DNA of 64,000 nt from assembly GCF_009729545.1 (NCBI RefSeq), contig NZ_WFIY01000004.1, positions 1,152,001 to 1,216,000 of the forward strand. Direction: 5' to 3'. The DNA comes from Acidianus infernus (GTDB taxonomy: Archaea > Thermoproteota > Thermoprotei_A > Sulfolobales > Sulfolobaceae). Both the position numbers and the translations under genes were made by a program. Shown piece by piece: positions 1-8,973 of this stretch. How positions within the stretch are numbered: the stretch's first letter is position 1; every line of letters starts with the position of its first letter. The notes beneath the pieces are model-generated. The model saw only the letters and a program-made list of their open reading frames with translations, made no database searches and was not told the origin of the DNA.

Positions 1-2
1 TA

Positions 3-269
3 GTTCTCTTCATCTTCTATTTTCTTCCTAATATTTTCATTTTTTCTATTCTTTCTTTAATAGGTCTTGGATTGTTTGTTTCTGTTATTCCTAGTCTTAC
101 TTCAAGATTGAGTAAGGTATTGTGGGGTATATCTTCACTTTACTTTATAATGATAATGGTTAATGCTTACTTTTCATTGCAATTTTATCCACTATTTATT
201 ATACCGAGCATAATAGCTTCTGGAATAGAAATGATCAAACTCATTTCACGTGATTGCCGTTCCAGTTGA
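3..269 (+). CDS. C-terminal part of a membrane protein (cut by window edge)
   Basis: The frame is open from base 3, so the gene enters from the left and only its last 88 codons are here. The translation is strongly hydrophobic, with about three likely membrane helices (residues near FIFYFLPNIFIF, GISSLYFIMIMV and FIIPSIIASG), and it ends in the basic tail SRDCRSS. The TTG at 72 is an in-frame codon and not a convincing start, because hydrophobic coding continues upstream. No family was recognised. It could also be a decayed fragment, since the next 3 kb is rich in broken genes. Confidence 0.5.
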   Translation, partial: VLFIFYFLPNIFIFSILSLIGLGLFVSVIPSLTSRLSKVLWGISSLYFIMIMVNAYFSLQFYPLFIIPSIIASGIEMIKLISRDCRSS

Positions 270-707
270 ATGTCTATTAGGAGACGGGGATTATATATAG
301 GAGGGATGAGGCTAAGTTTAGCTTGTCTACACTAGGGAGGAAGAGGAGATCCCGTTTACCCTAGGGCTACTAACTTGGACTTGTCTAAGTAGGAGGTGTT
401 AAGGTTGTAGATAAAGTTAGGGTCCTATAGACCTTTTGGACATTAAGGCCTATTATAATACTCTTAACTAATAACATAGTTTCCCATTAATTTCTGAAGA
501 ATGCCCAGACTCTATGCTTACTCGAAAACAATTCTACCAGCTGAGTTAGGTTAGTTTCTCATTTTATCAATAATATCTGAACTAAAAATTTCCTTTTATA
601 GATCCGTTGAAAGATATTTATGAGCAATAAAAAATAAATTTAATTTCTAACTTTCAATTTTAGTACTTTTACATAACTCAGAATTGTCTGAGCTTCGAAG
701 AGTATCC
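270..707. other. Intergenic region with no recognisable gene
   Basis: No reading frame of useful length or recognisable composition was found on either strand. The stretch near 330-400 has GC-richer short motifs resembling eroded insertion-sequence DNA, but I could not identify a family. Treated as decayed non-coding DNA. Confidence 0.4.
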
Positions 708-1282
708 TTACTGAAATCTTTTTAGTACATTGCTCGCAGAAGTATAAATTAACTTTATACCTATAAAATATATTATAGAAGATATAATTGTAAAGATTTT
801 AGGTAAAGTGTTAAGTAATGATATTGTAAAGATGTTAGATGGAATGTTAAATAATGATAATATTAAGACTATTATGAAAAGATAGGCCACAGTTCTAAAT
901 CCTTCTTCTTTGTATCTTTTACTTAAATTATAGCTACCTATAATTATAGCTAATATATTTCCTATCAAACTCATTATTCCTGCTATAGTAAGTATCAGTC
1001 CTAATAAAATGGAGACGAAATGTTTGAATAAGAAATTAGATGTTTTACAATAATAGGGACAATGGAAACTATACTAAATCCTATAACTATTAAACCTAAG
1101 ATACTCAGTAGTATGGCTATCAATAACAATGTTGTCCCAGTAAATGGATCAGGAGAGAGCGTTTTTAATATTCCGTATCCTTCTCTCAGTCGTAATATGC
1201 TAAAATGCTAATTATAAAAACTATTATTGCCAGCCCAATAATAATATCAACAATAGATGAAAACAATACAGTTAGATTGCGT
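708..1282 (-). pseudogene. Frameshifted DUF973-like membrane protein
   Basis: Read on the minus strand, three successive frames join into one hydrophobic protein. Upstream is RNLTVLFSSIVDIIIGLAII; a second frame has RLREGYGILKTLSPDPF and TGTTLLLIAILLSILGLIVI; a third has LILTIAGIMSLIGN through IGIKLIYTSASNVLKRFQ. The charged linker followed by helices resembles DUF973 membrane proteins of Sulfolobales (family recalled, not searched). Shifts lie near 1190-1200 and 1020-1030. The 5' side stops at a repeat (1283-1500). A hydrophobic minus-strand stretch at about 1505-1650 (RLYALILIISIIIGLVGG) may be the displaced N-terminal part of the same gene. Sequencing error cannot be excluded, but two shifts beside a repeat suggest a dead gene. 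Confidence 0.55.
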
Positions 1283-1500
1283 CTGACTTCCTCCTGAAGG
1301 TTTACCTCCCAAGGGGTTCATCGATTAGGGTGGCTCAGAGCATTGGAAGAGTGAGGACTTTCATTCACCTAATTGCTGGTTGCTCATACTTGAGCTGTGG
1401 AGGAGCATCATTAACGTCACTAATAGATAAACAATTATTAAAACTTTATATAAGGGGCGGAAGGCATCGCTGGCGGGGATGGATAGCCCCCTTAACCCCC
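1283..1500 (-). repeat. Degenerate tnpB-right-end-like repeat (copy E)
   Basis: On the minus strand, 1283-1410 matches the 3' half of the dispersed repeat seen at 47701-47873: GTGACGTTAATGATGCTCCT, then GATGAACCCCTTGGGAGG, then the end GGAGGAAGTCAG. The 5' half of the motif (GGCGG..., GGGATGGATAGCCCCC) lies at 1455-1491 in the opposite orientation, so this copy is rearranged. An open frame on the plus strand here (1330-1668) has no coding character. Probably a relic of an IS200/IS605- or IS607-type element end. Confidence 0.55.
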
Positions 1501-1689
1501 ATCTCTGTAAATGCAGTAGCTAGGAATATAAAAGGAATTAAGGGAACTAGGGCAATACCTCCAACTAAACCTATTATTATTGATATAATCAGAATGAGCG
1601 CATATAATCTTATTTTGATTATGCTTCTTTATCTTTTTGATAATTATACGAATTATTTGGAGGATTAGGATTATTATAGCCCATAAATC

Positions 1690-2040
1690 TATTTCCAATT
1701 TATGAGTGTGTCCAACAATATATAAAGTGAAGAAAGCCTAGTTCACCTTATTATTTGAAGTGTTGCGTGGGAGTGTTTACCAAATTGTAAGCCTTAACTT
1801 CAAGGTTCTGAATACTTGTTCTACCAAATCATCTCATACTTTACACAAGAGCAGAGTGTATATTATACCAAGTTGTGACGTATTTTACTAGTCAAGCTTA
1901 ATCCCTCAAAGCAGACCGCAACTACCGTGGTTAAATCCCTCACGACCCACTGAGTTATTGACTACCCTAGCGAAGTGTGCTCGCCTAGCGTGAAGTAATG
2001 CCTCGGCCCTCCTAGCCCGAATTGTGATAATAACGAAGGA
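1690..2040 (-). pseudogene. Decayed DNA, possible transposase relic
   Basis: Short minus-strand pieces look protein-like but are broken by stops and shifts: ARRAEALLHARRAHFARVVN around 1950-2020 and DDLVEQVFRTLKLRLTIW around 1785-1840. The second resembles the region near the last acidic residue of DDE transposases. The family is not identified. The stretch may equally be unrelated decayed DNA. Confidence 0.22.
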
Positions 2041-2074
2041 ATAATTGATAATGAGAATTAAATATTCTAGTAAC

Positions 2075-3406
2075 CTAAGTTAATACTTTCAATTCAATAG
2101 CTTGAGGAATATCGAGCATTCCTAAGAATATTGAAACTGGTATTACATTATCTTCTACCTTATCCTTACTTAAAATGTACACTCTTTTCATTCTTCCCAA
2201 AATTTTCTTCTCAGCTTTAACGTTACCAAACTTCACTTCAAATCCCAACATTTCTTCCCCGTTTTTTACTACAGCGTCTATCTCTCCTTTTGCTTTGGTA
2301 TAAAACGTATCGTAGATTCTAGATAGATGGTGAATTACCACGCTTTCAACTAGTCTACTCTCTTCAGGCAAGTTAGTTAACGTCCAAAAAGCAAATGCTC
2401 TATATATGAATGGGTCTATAAAATAGAACTTCTTTTCCTTCCTAATTAATACATTACCTTGTAGGTCTACCTGCTCTAAAATTTTAAGTAAGTATAGTTT
2501 CTGGAGAAGTTCTACATAACTTATCGCAGTCTTCACTGTGCCAACTCCAAATGACCTTGAGAGAGTATGATAACTAAAATCACTAGAAGTCCTTTCTATT
2601 ATGCCTTTTATTGTGAGTTTAAAGAAAGTTTCACTTCTCTTTAACTTATTTACCTCACTAACTATACTAGATATGAAATCACTTATCGTTTCCTCACTCA
2701 CTTTCCCATATTTTACGTAGTCCCTTATAGCGTTAGGAAATCCTCCTGTGATCAAATATTTTTCAAGTAGATCGTTTAATTCATGCAAGAACTGAATATT
2801 TCGCATATAGTTTGAAAGAACGAAGCTCAGATCTCCCTTCTGTATCTTAACGTTAAATAATTCTATATATTTCGAAAAAGGTAAAGGAAACATTAATAAA
2901 TTCTTGCCTTTACCTCTTCTTCCAGGAAAAGCTTCAATCTCCCTCTTTGCTGACATCGATAAAGACCCGGTAACAACTAGGACATCATTTCTGAAATCCC
3001 CTTTATCTATTCTACTCTTTAAAGCCCTATACCATTCCTTAGGATAAGTTATCTCGTCTAGAAAAATGAAAGATGATGAAATATTATTCGCCTTTCTAAA
3101 CTTTATATATTCCTCTAAGATCTCATCCAATTCTTTATAGTCCGCTAATTTATCACAAGAGAAATAGAAAATTGCCTTAGGATTTATTTTTCCCTCATCC
3201 AATAATTTCTTTATAAGTAATATTAGAGCAGTCGACTTTCCTACTTGTCTAGGGCCGAAAATAAAGTTTAGCGAGTAAGGGGATAAACTTACTTTTCCAA
3301 TAACGTCTGGAACCCACTTAACTTCTGACTCTTCATATTTTCTATATATCTCAATCTCAGCTATCCTCTCTTTAGAAATCCACCAAGGATTGTATTCTTC
3401 TATCAT
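2075..3406 (-). CDS. AAA+ ATPase with DUF4143-type C-terminal domain
   Basis: Walker A is GPRQVGKST (about residues 51-59) and Walker B FIFLDEI (D117, E118). A sensor-like VVTGSLS follows, then a C-terminal part with GEIDAVVKNGEEMLGFEVKFGN, the PD-(D/E)XK-like pattern of AAA_14/DUF4143 proteins. The cellular role of this family is not settled; many members sit in mobile or toxin-like loci. I chose the ATG at 3406 rather than the upstream TTG at 3427: a TTTTTAAAC box lies about 27 bp before 3406, fitting a leaderless mRNA, and the TTG falls inside a duplicated promoter element. The gene is isolated, between decayed DNA and pyrimidine genes. A second family member is at 22533-23750. Confidence 0.85.
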   Translation of the reverse strand: MIEEYNPWWISKERIAEIEIYRKYEESEVKWVPDVIGKVSLSPYSLNFIFGPRQVGKSTALILLIKKLLDEGKINPKAIFYFSCDKLADYKELDEILEEYIKFRKANNISSSFIFLDEITYPKEWYRALKSRIDKGDFRNDVLVVTGSLSMSAKREIEAFPGRRGKGKNLLMFPLPFSKYIELFNVKIQKGDLSFVLSNYMRNIQFLHELNDLLEKYLITGGFPNAIRDYVKYGKVSEETISDFISSIVSEVNKLKRSETFFKLTIKGIIERTSSDFSYHTLSRSFGVGTVKTAISYVELLQKLYLLKILEQVDLQGNVLIRKEKKFYFIDPFIYRAFAFWTLTNLPEESRLVESVVIHHLSRIYDTFYTKAKGEIDAVVKNGEEMLGFEVKFGNVKAEKKILGRMKRVYILSKDKVEDNVIPVSIFLGMLDIPQAIELKVLT

Positions 3407-3416
3407 CTGTGTATTC

Positions 3417-3475
3417 AAACTCCACAAGAGTTTAAAAATATTGTTTACTCAAACTCCACAAAGGTTTAAAAATAA
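3417..3475 (-). promoter_or_regulatory. Duplicated dyad/TATA element upstream of the ATPase
   Basis: Two near-identical 24-bp units start at 3417 and 3451 on the plus strand, 34 bp apart. Unit 1 is AAACTCCACAAGAGTTT followed by AAAAATA; unit 2 differs at two positions. Unit 1 has inverted arms AAACTC/GAGTTT, and each unit contains a TATA-like TTTTTAAAC on the minus strand. The unit nearest the gene provides the box about 27 bp from the ATG. The layout suggests an operator overlapping the core promoter. Confidence 0.6.
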
Positions 3476-3627
3476 GAACTACTTCCTTACTACGTGATAA
3501 GAATTACTAATAAAAAATTCTATCTTGATAATTTCATTATGACCGAGAATATAAAGCAGCAAATATAAGGTTTAAGAGATGATAAATTAAAAATATTGAT
3601 CTATAAAAGGTATAGCAAATACAATCC

Positions 3628-3858
3628 TTAGATAGAGAGGAAGCAATAAAACGGGTTATGCGATGGGGTAGCGGCAGAAGCGCTAGCCATCGCCCAAAAT
3701 ATAAAGACGTCTAATGAAGATATTTTACGCATGCTATCTGGAACTGGCAGTACACCTATAGTTTCAATTTCTCTTCCTATTTTTCCCAGTTCAGGAATTC
3801 CAGAAGATGCTTCTTGAACTTTTCTTTTAATCTTATCTTCTTTCATGAAAGAAATCAC
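3628..3858 (-). pseudogene. N-terminal fragment of a permease-like gene
   Basis: About 60 residues of plausible protein: MKEDKIKRKVQEASSGIPEL and LDVFIFWAMASASAATP, an N-terminal tail leading into a first membrane helix, as in NCS1 nucleobase permeases. Coding sense then ends in TPSHNPFYCFLSI and a stop, whereas such permeases are about 450-530 residues. It lies beside the pyrimidine catabolism genes, and an intact NCS1 permease is at 7378-8973, so this may be a truncated paralogue. The family link is inference from the helix start and context. A small real protein is less likely. Confidence 0.4.
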
Positions 3859-3888
3859 TTCTGTATTATTAAATAAAAATTTCTCACA

Positions 3889-4725
3889 TTAGAGGCTTTC
3901 AATGTATATTGATGATATTTCCGTGTAATTTTCGGGTTTTCTGTCCCTTAAGAATGGAGCCTTTTTCCTTCTTTCCCTAATGAAATTAAGGTCTACGTCA
4001 ACTATTTCGTATCCTTCTTGGCTATCCATTTCCTTTAATATTCTCCCCATAGGGTCGGCCACTAGGCTCTTGCCAAAATAATCTATTTCTCTACCTTGGA
4101 AGACTTCTGGAGTCCTATTAACGCCAACAACATAAATTGTATTAAATGCTGCGTGAGCTCTTAACTCTAATTCCCATGTCTCTGGATAGAAGTTTGTTGT
4201 AGTAGGTATTGTGACTATGTCTGCTCCTTTAAGCGTTAATATTCTAATTCCTTCAGGGAAGTGGCGGTCATAACATATTACTCCTCCTACTTTATACTCA
4301 CCAAAATTAAACACTGGATAATCCTTCCCTGGCTTAAAGTAGAATTTCTCATAATAACCTGGAACTTGAGGTATGTGAGTTTTCCTGTATTTACCAAGCA
4401 CGTTGCCGTCTTTTATGAAAACAGATGTATCATAATATATTCCTCTAATTTTCTTGTCTTCTTCGAAGAACGTTATTACCATACCTACTTTATATTGTTT
4501 TGAGAATTCTGCAAAAGTCCTAACTGTAGGTCCGTCATCTGGTTCTGCTAAGTCAAAGAACTTTGGATCTTCCGTTGCAGCAAAATACTGTGTTGTAAAT
4601 AATTCGTTATAAACAATTAATTCTGCCCCGTCCTTTATTGCTGACTTTGCATAGTCTAAAGCCTTCTTTATATTTGCCTCTTTCGACTCAACTCCTCCCA
4701 TTTGTATCATTGCAATTTTAACCAT
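3889..4725 (-). CDS. Carbon-nitrogen hydrolase, probable beta-ureidopropionase
   Basis: A nitrilase-superfamily enzyme. The Glu-Lys-Cys triad is visible at E41 (VYNELF), K115 (KYRKTH) and C151 (GGVICYDRHFPEG). Family members hydrolyse N-carbamoyl amino acids; next to a PreA-type dehydrogenase and a dihydropyrimidinase, the likely reaction is N-carbamoyl-beta-alanine to beta-alanine, CO2 and NH3. The frame opens at 4743, but the ATG at 4725 is preferred because GAGGTG lies 6 nt upstream and the alternative adds six non-family residues. It overlaps the end of preA by 8 bp, so the two are probably co-transcribed. Substrate is inferred from context; another N-carbamoyl or amide substrate is possible. 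Confidence 0.85.
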   Translation of the reverse strand: MVKIAMIQMGGVESKEANIKKALDYAKSAIKDGAELIVYNELFTTQYFAATEDPKFFDLAEPDDGPTVRTFAEFSKQYKVGMVITFFEEDKKIRGIYYDTSVFIKDGNVLGKYRKTHIPQVPGYYEKFYFKPGKDYPVFNFGEYKVGGVICYDRHFPEGIRILTLKGADIVTIPTTTNFYPETWELELRAHAAFNTIYVVGVNRTPEVFQGREIDYFGKSLVADPMGRILKEMDSQEGYEIVDVDLNFIRERRKKAPFLRDRKPENYTEISSIYIESL

Positions 4726-5770
4726 ATATTTCACCTCTTGCAATACTCATTTCCTCATCAACGCTAGTTCTCCTCTTAGTGACTTTCTCTAAGAATTCAT
4801 ATGGCCTTATTTTCTTTGCAGCTAAACCTATCATATCTTCAATAGCCTTATAACCTTTCCTTTCCATAAATGATTCAAGTTCTTTCTTCCATTCGCTTAT
4901 GAATTCAAACCCTTTAATCATAGTGTAAGTAACTGACTGAACTGTTGTAGAACCCATCATTATGTATTCTACTGCGTCTTTCCAATCAAAAATTCCTCCT
5001 ACTCCGCTTATTTGTAAGGATGTCGATGAATAAATCTTTGATACTGCTGCTAAGCCTATTGGTTTTATTGCAGGTCCGGAAATTCCTCCGTAACCGGAAT
5101 AACCGTTAACGTCTGGTAATGGTTGGGCTCTCTCTATATCAACACCTATTATACCATTAACTGTATTTATTGCAGTTACTCCTTTAGCTCCAGCGTTCTC
5201 AGCCTCTTTTGCTATCTCGCTAATTTCTGTAACATTCGGAGTAAGTTTAACTATTACTGGAATCCCTACTGCAGATGTAACCTCTTTAGTATATTTAAAT
5301 ACAAGATCTGCATGTTGTCCAATAAATGCTCCAGTCTTTCTTTCAGGCTCTCCGTGCGGACAGCCGAAGTTTAATTCTAGCATATCAGCTCCTCTGTCTT
5401 CTGCCCATCTTGCTAACTTAACCCACTCTGAATAATCTGGTCCTCCCATTATACTTACTATAATAGGACTACTTTTACCTATTTCAGATTTTATTATCCT
5501 CATATATTTATCCCATACATCTAGAGGATCCTCAGTTATTAATTCCAGGTTTTCGAATGCAATTAGTTCCTTATTTTTCCTAAATGCTCCATACATTGGC
5601 CTTACTGCTTTCCTGACTATTGAATCTCCTATGGTTTTAACTACTACTCCTCCCCAGCCTGCCTTTATAGCAGAAATTATTTTCTGAGGATTTCCAGTAG
5701 TTGGACCTGAGCCCACTAAAAACGGATTTGGAAAGGTCACGCCGTTGAAGTTTACTGACAGATCTATCAT
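4718..5770 (-). CDS. preA: Dihydropyrimidine dehydrogenase PreA-like subunit
   Basis: An FMN-binding TIM-barrel protein of the dihydroorotate/dihydropyrimidine dehydrogenase family. It opens with NFNGVTFPNPFLVGSGP, carries the active-site loop LELNFGCPHG with catalytic Cys137, and has the phosphate-binding ISGVGGI near the end. The expected reaction is reduction of uracil to dihydrouracil, or the reverse. At 350 residues it lacks the C-terminal two-cluster ferredoxin domain of bacterial PreA: Cys137 is the only cysteine in a recognisable motif. No PreT-like partner is adjacent, so the electron donor is unknown. First gene of a two-gene minus-strand operon with the amidohydrolase, divergent from the dihydropyrimidinase. 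Confidence 0.87.
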   Translation of the reverse strand: MIDLSVNFNGVTFPNPFLVGSGPTTGNPQKIISAIKAGWGGVVVKTIGDSIVRKAVRPMYGAFRKNKELIAFENLELITEDPLDVWDKYMRIIKSEIGKSSPIIVSIMGGPDYSEWVKLARWAEDRGADMLELNFGCPHGEPERKTGAFIGQHADLVFKYTKEVTSAVGIPVIVKLTPNVTEISEIAKEAENAGAKGVTAINTVNGIIGVDIERAQPLPDVNGYSGYGGISGPAIKPIGLAAVSKIYSSTSLQISGVGGIFDWKDAVEYIMMGSTTVQSVTYTMIKGFEFISEWKKELESFMERKGYKAIEDMIGLAAKKIRPYEFLEKVTKRRTSVDEEMSIARGEIYG

Positions 5771-5976
5771 ATCAAGTCATGTAATTAAACGGAATAAATG
5801 TATGACTTTTATTTCATTTAATTATTTTCCAAAAGTAAAAGCGAAGATAGTCCTTTAAATTTCAATCTTACATAGTTTTATTTGTACTATTTCCAAAAAT
5901 CTTTATCTTTTTCATTAAAAACTTTTTAACATTAATGAGAGTATCGTTTATAAAATATATAAAGTTAAAATCCTCT

Positions 5977-7371
5977 ATGACGTACGATCTACTCTTAAAA
6001 AATGTAAAAGCATTCACTACTTCAGGTCCATTTGAAGGAGATATCGCAATAAAAGACGGTAAAATATCTAAAATAGGAGGAGATATACAAGAGCAAGCAG
6101 ATAAAACAATAGATTTAAGTGGAAAGTATTTAGTACCAGGTTTAATAGACGGGCACACTCATATGGAATTTCCTTTCATGGGCGAAGTTACAGCTGACGA
6201 CTTCTATTATGGCAGTAGAGCTGCAATAGCTGGAGGAGTGACTACCATTGTAGACTTCGTAACTCCTGCAAAGGGCCAAGATTTATTAAGTGCTTACGAG
6301 AAGTGGAGTAATAATGCTGATCCCAAAGTAGTATCAGACTATGGTCTGCATATGATTATAAGAGAAGTTAATACTAAAATTCTAGAACAAATTCCAGAGG
6401 TAATAAATAAAGGAGTAGTGAGTTTTAAGCTATTTATGGCTTATAAAAACGAATTAATGTTACCTGATGGAGAATTATACAAATTAATAAAGAGAATAAG
6501 TGATTTTGGAGGAGTAACGGGAATACATGCTGAGAACGGAGAAATTATTAATGAACTCATACAAGAATTTCTCTCAGAAGGTAAGATAGACCCTATATAT
6601 CACTATTATTCTAGGCCAGATATAATGGAAATAGAGGCAACTAACAGGATAGCATCTATCGCAAGTATGATAGGTAAAGACGTTAAGATGTATATAGTCC
6701 ACACTTCTACTGGCGAAGCAGTTGATATTATATCTTCCTATAGAAGGCAAGGTTTTAAGTTCTTTAATGAAACTGCTCCACACTATTTAACGCTTAATAC
6801 TGACTTTCTAAAGAGGCCAGATGGATATAGATACGTCATGAGCCCACCGCTAAGAAGCGACGAGCAAAGGACTAAACTATGGATAAGGCTAGCCTCTGGT
6901 GACATTTTCACAATAGGTAGTGATCATTGCGTATACTCTGATGCCCAAAAGAAGAGATACAAGGAAGAGGTACCGCCTTTCAACGAGATTCCTAATGGCG
7001 TCCCTGGAACTGAGAACATTCTACCTATTTTATTTTATTACGGAGTAAAGAAGGGAATAATATCTATGGAAAGGTTCGTTGAAGTTACTTCATATAATCC
7101 TGCAAGGCTATTTGGTCTATATCCAAGAAAGGGAACCATAATGCCCGGTTCCGATGCGGATTTTGCTGTAATAGATCCTAATAGGAAAGTCAGAATATCC
7201 GCTGACGTTCTTCATAGTAATATTAATTATACAATATATGACGGAATGGAAGTAGAAGGATGGAATGTCATGACTATAAGGAGAGGGGAAGTTGTTTATG
7301 AAGAAGGACAAGTAATAGGCAAAAAGGGTAGCGGTAAATATATACCGGGTAAAACACCCATTTTGCTGTGA
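5977..7371 (+). CDS. Dihydropyrimidinase / hydantoinase
   Basis: A cyclic-amidohydrolase metalloenzyme. Metal ligands are visible: H60 and H62 (DGHTH), K151 expected to be carboxylated (SFKLFMAY), H184 (GIHAEN), H242 (YIVHTS) and D316 (GSDHC). It should open dihydrouracil to N-carbamoyl-beta-alanine, the step between PreA and beta-ureidopropionase. The frame opens at 5935, but the ATG at 5977 (MTYDLLLKN) starts the usual family beta-strand, and a TTTATAAAA box lies about 26 bp before it, fitting leaderless transcription. It heads an operon with the NCS1 permease 6 bp downstream and the TudS-like gene. Confidence 0.88.
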   Translation: MTYDLLLKNVKAFTTSGPFEGDIAIKDGKISKIGGDIQEQADKTIDLSGKYLVPGLIDGHTHMEFPFMGEVTADDFYYGSRAAIAGGVTTIVDFVTPAKGQDLLSAYEKWSNNADPKVVSDYGLHMIIREVNTKILEQIPEVINKGVVSFKLFMAYKNELMLPDGELYKLIKRISDFGGVTGIHAENGEIINELIQEFLSEGKIDPIYHYYSRPDIMEIEATNRIASIASMIGKDVKMYIVHTSTGEAVDIISSYRRQGFKFFNETAPHYLTLNTDFLKRPDGYRYVMSPPLRSDEQRTKLWIRLASGDIFTIGSDHCVYSDAQKKRYKEEVPPFNEIPNGVPGTENILPILFYYGVKKGIISMERFVEVTSYNPARLFGLYPRKGTIMPGSDADFAVIDPNRKVRISADVLHSNINYTIYDGMEVEGWNVMTIRRGEVVYEEGQVIGKKGSGKYIPGKTPILL

Positions 7372-7377
7372 TGGAAA

Positions 7378-8973
7378 ATGACGGAAAAATTACTAGATCG
7401 CGTCTCCATAACAAAGTTTTATCCAGAAAGAGGTCAAGTAGAGTTAAATGCAGTATTCCCAGAGGAAAAATTGTTGTGGAATGCAGACGTTCATCCAATA
7501 CCGGTGAAGAATAGGAACTGGGGTCCTACAACTTATTTCCTAATTTGGGTATCAATGGTTTTCATTATACCTAGCTGGACATTGGCAAGTGTGGGATTAA
7601 TTTTTGGCTTGAATATCTTAGAATCAATATCCATGGTTTTCCTCGGAAACCTCATAGTCTTAATTCCTATGATAATTCAATCCCACGGAGGTGCTAGATA
7701 TGGGTTAGCGGAACCCCAGTTAACTAGGTCCAGGTGGGGAATTTATGGTGCAATATTCCCAAGCTGGGTTAGGGCAATTATAGGTGCAGGTTGGTGGGGA
7801 ATAGAGTCCTATATCATAACTGAGGCAGCGACTGCAATTTATGCAATATTAGCTGGAAAACTTTCAGTTGTGGCTTATACTGTATCTCACTACGCATGTT
7901 ATCCATTTATCTTAAGTAAAGATTTCCCAACAATATTCTGGGGCACATTTATTGCAGTAATATTAGCACAAATAGCAGTATTTTACTTTTCTCCAATAAA
8001 TAAGAGCCAGCCAGTACTTAAGTGGTTAGCTAGGATAGGAGGACCAATAATTCTAATTGCATTTATTGCAGTTTGGGCTTACTTCATGTCTCAAGTAGGC
8101 TGGAGTGCTAATATCTTCACACTATCTCCAACAACTTCTTCACCGTCAATATTGTCTATACTTGCATTTCTAAATGCTAACATAGCCTATTGGGCTACTA
8201 TGGCATTAACAATGCCGGACTATACAAGGTTTGCTAAAAGCCAATTCGCTCAAACTTTAGGTCAAATTCCTATGCCATTCTTAATGCTCGCCGTAGCTAT
8301 AATGGGTACAATGACTACTGCAGCTGCGTTAAAACTTTATGGGCAACCTATATGGGATCCAATAGTTTTGGTCACTCTTCATTTGAGTGCTCCCACTAGT
8401 ATTTTAATACTCCTTGCATTCATCCTCGCAACTTTCATGGTAAACGTATTTGCTAACGCCGTAGGCCCTGCTTACGATATAGCTAACACCTTCCCAAAGC
8501 ATTTAAGCTGGTTTAAAGGTTCTCTTATCTTAATTGCAATAGGTTTAGCTTTAGGCGCTTGGAGTTATTACGGTAATGCTTATAGTTATATAGATAATTG
8601 GCTATTAACTTACGGAGGCCTGCTAGGGAGCGTAGAAGGAGTAATAATATTCGATTATGCGGTTATTAGGCACTTTAAGTTTGACCTAGCTGACATTTTC
8701 TTGTCTAAAGGAAGATTTAGGTACTGGAAGGGAATAAATCCGGCTGCGGTAATAACGTTCATTATAGTCTCTGCAGTTCTGTATTTGCCCTATCCTGGGG
8801 AAAGCATAGCGCTAGATAATGCTTGGATTCTATCTTTCCTACTATCTGGAGCAATTTATATACCGCTAATGGTCTTCTGGGTAATTCCTAAATATCAAAA
8901 AGAGCTAAATGGTTCAATATTAAATGGATATTATTCTGAAGAAACTAGAAAAATATTCGGTGTTAAACAATGA
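7378..8973 (+). CDS. NCS1-family nucleobase/hydantoin permease
   Basis: A 531-residue polytopic membrane protein with about 12 helices. NCS1-like features include YFLIWVSMVFIIPSWTLASV in helix 1, GARYGLAEPQLTRSRWG after helix 2, IGAGWWGIESYI in helix 3 and MPDYTRFAKS, resembling the uracil/cytosine/allantoin/hydantoin symporters. It lies between dihydropyrimidinase and the TudS-like gene, so it probably imports a pyrimidine, hydantoin or thiopyrimidine. The start follows the dihydropyrimidinase stop by 6 bp and the gene overlaps the next by 4 bp (ATGA), indicating one transcript. The exact substrate cannot be read from sequence. Confidence 0.85.
   Translation: MTEKLLDRVSITKFYPERGQVELNAVFPEEKLLWNADVHPIPVKNRNWGPTTYFLIWVSMVFIIPSWTLASVGLIFGLNILESISMVFLGNLIVLIPMIIQSHGGARYGLAEPQLTRSRWGIYGAIFPSWVRAIIGAGWWGIESYIITEAATAIYAILAGKLSVVAYTVSHYACYPFILSKDFPTIFWGTFIAVILAQIAVFYFSPINKSQPVLKWLARIGGPIILIAFIAVWAYFMSQVGWSANIFTLSPTTSSPSILSILAFLNANIAYWATMALTMPDYTRFAKSQFAQTLGQIPMPFLMLAVAIMGTMTTAAALKLYGQPIWDPIVLVTLHLSAPTSILILLAFILATFMVNVFANAVGPAYDIANTFPKHLSWFKGSLILIAIGLALGAWSYYGNAYSYIDNWLLTYGGLLGSVEGVIIFDYAVIRHFKFDLADIFLSKGRFRYWKGINPAAVITFIIVSAVLYLPYPGESIALDNAWILSFLLSGAIYIPLMVFWVIPKYQKELNGSILNGYYSEETRKIFGVKQ

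Noticed and set aside
1330..1668. Open frame of 112 codons on the plus strand
   Set aside because: It runs through repeat copy E and antisense to a hydrophobic relic. Composition is not protein-like, and no promoter or ribosome site precedes it.
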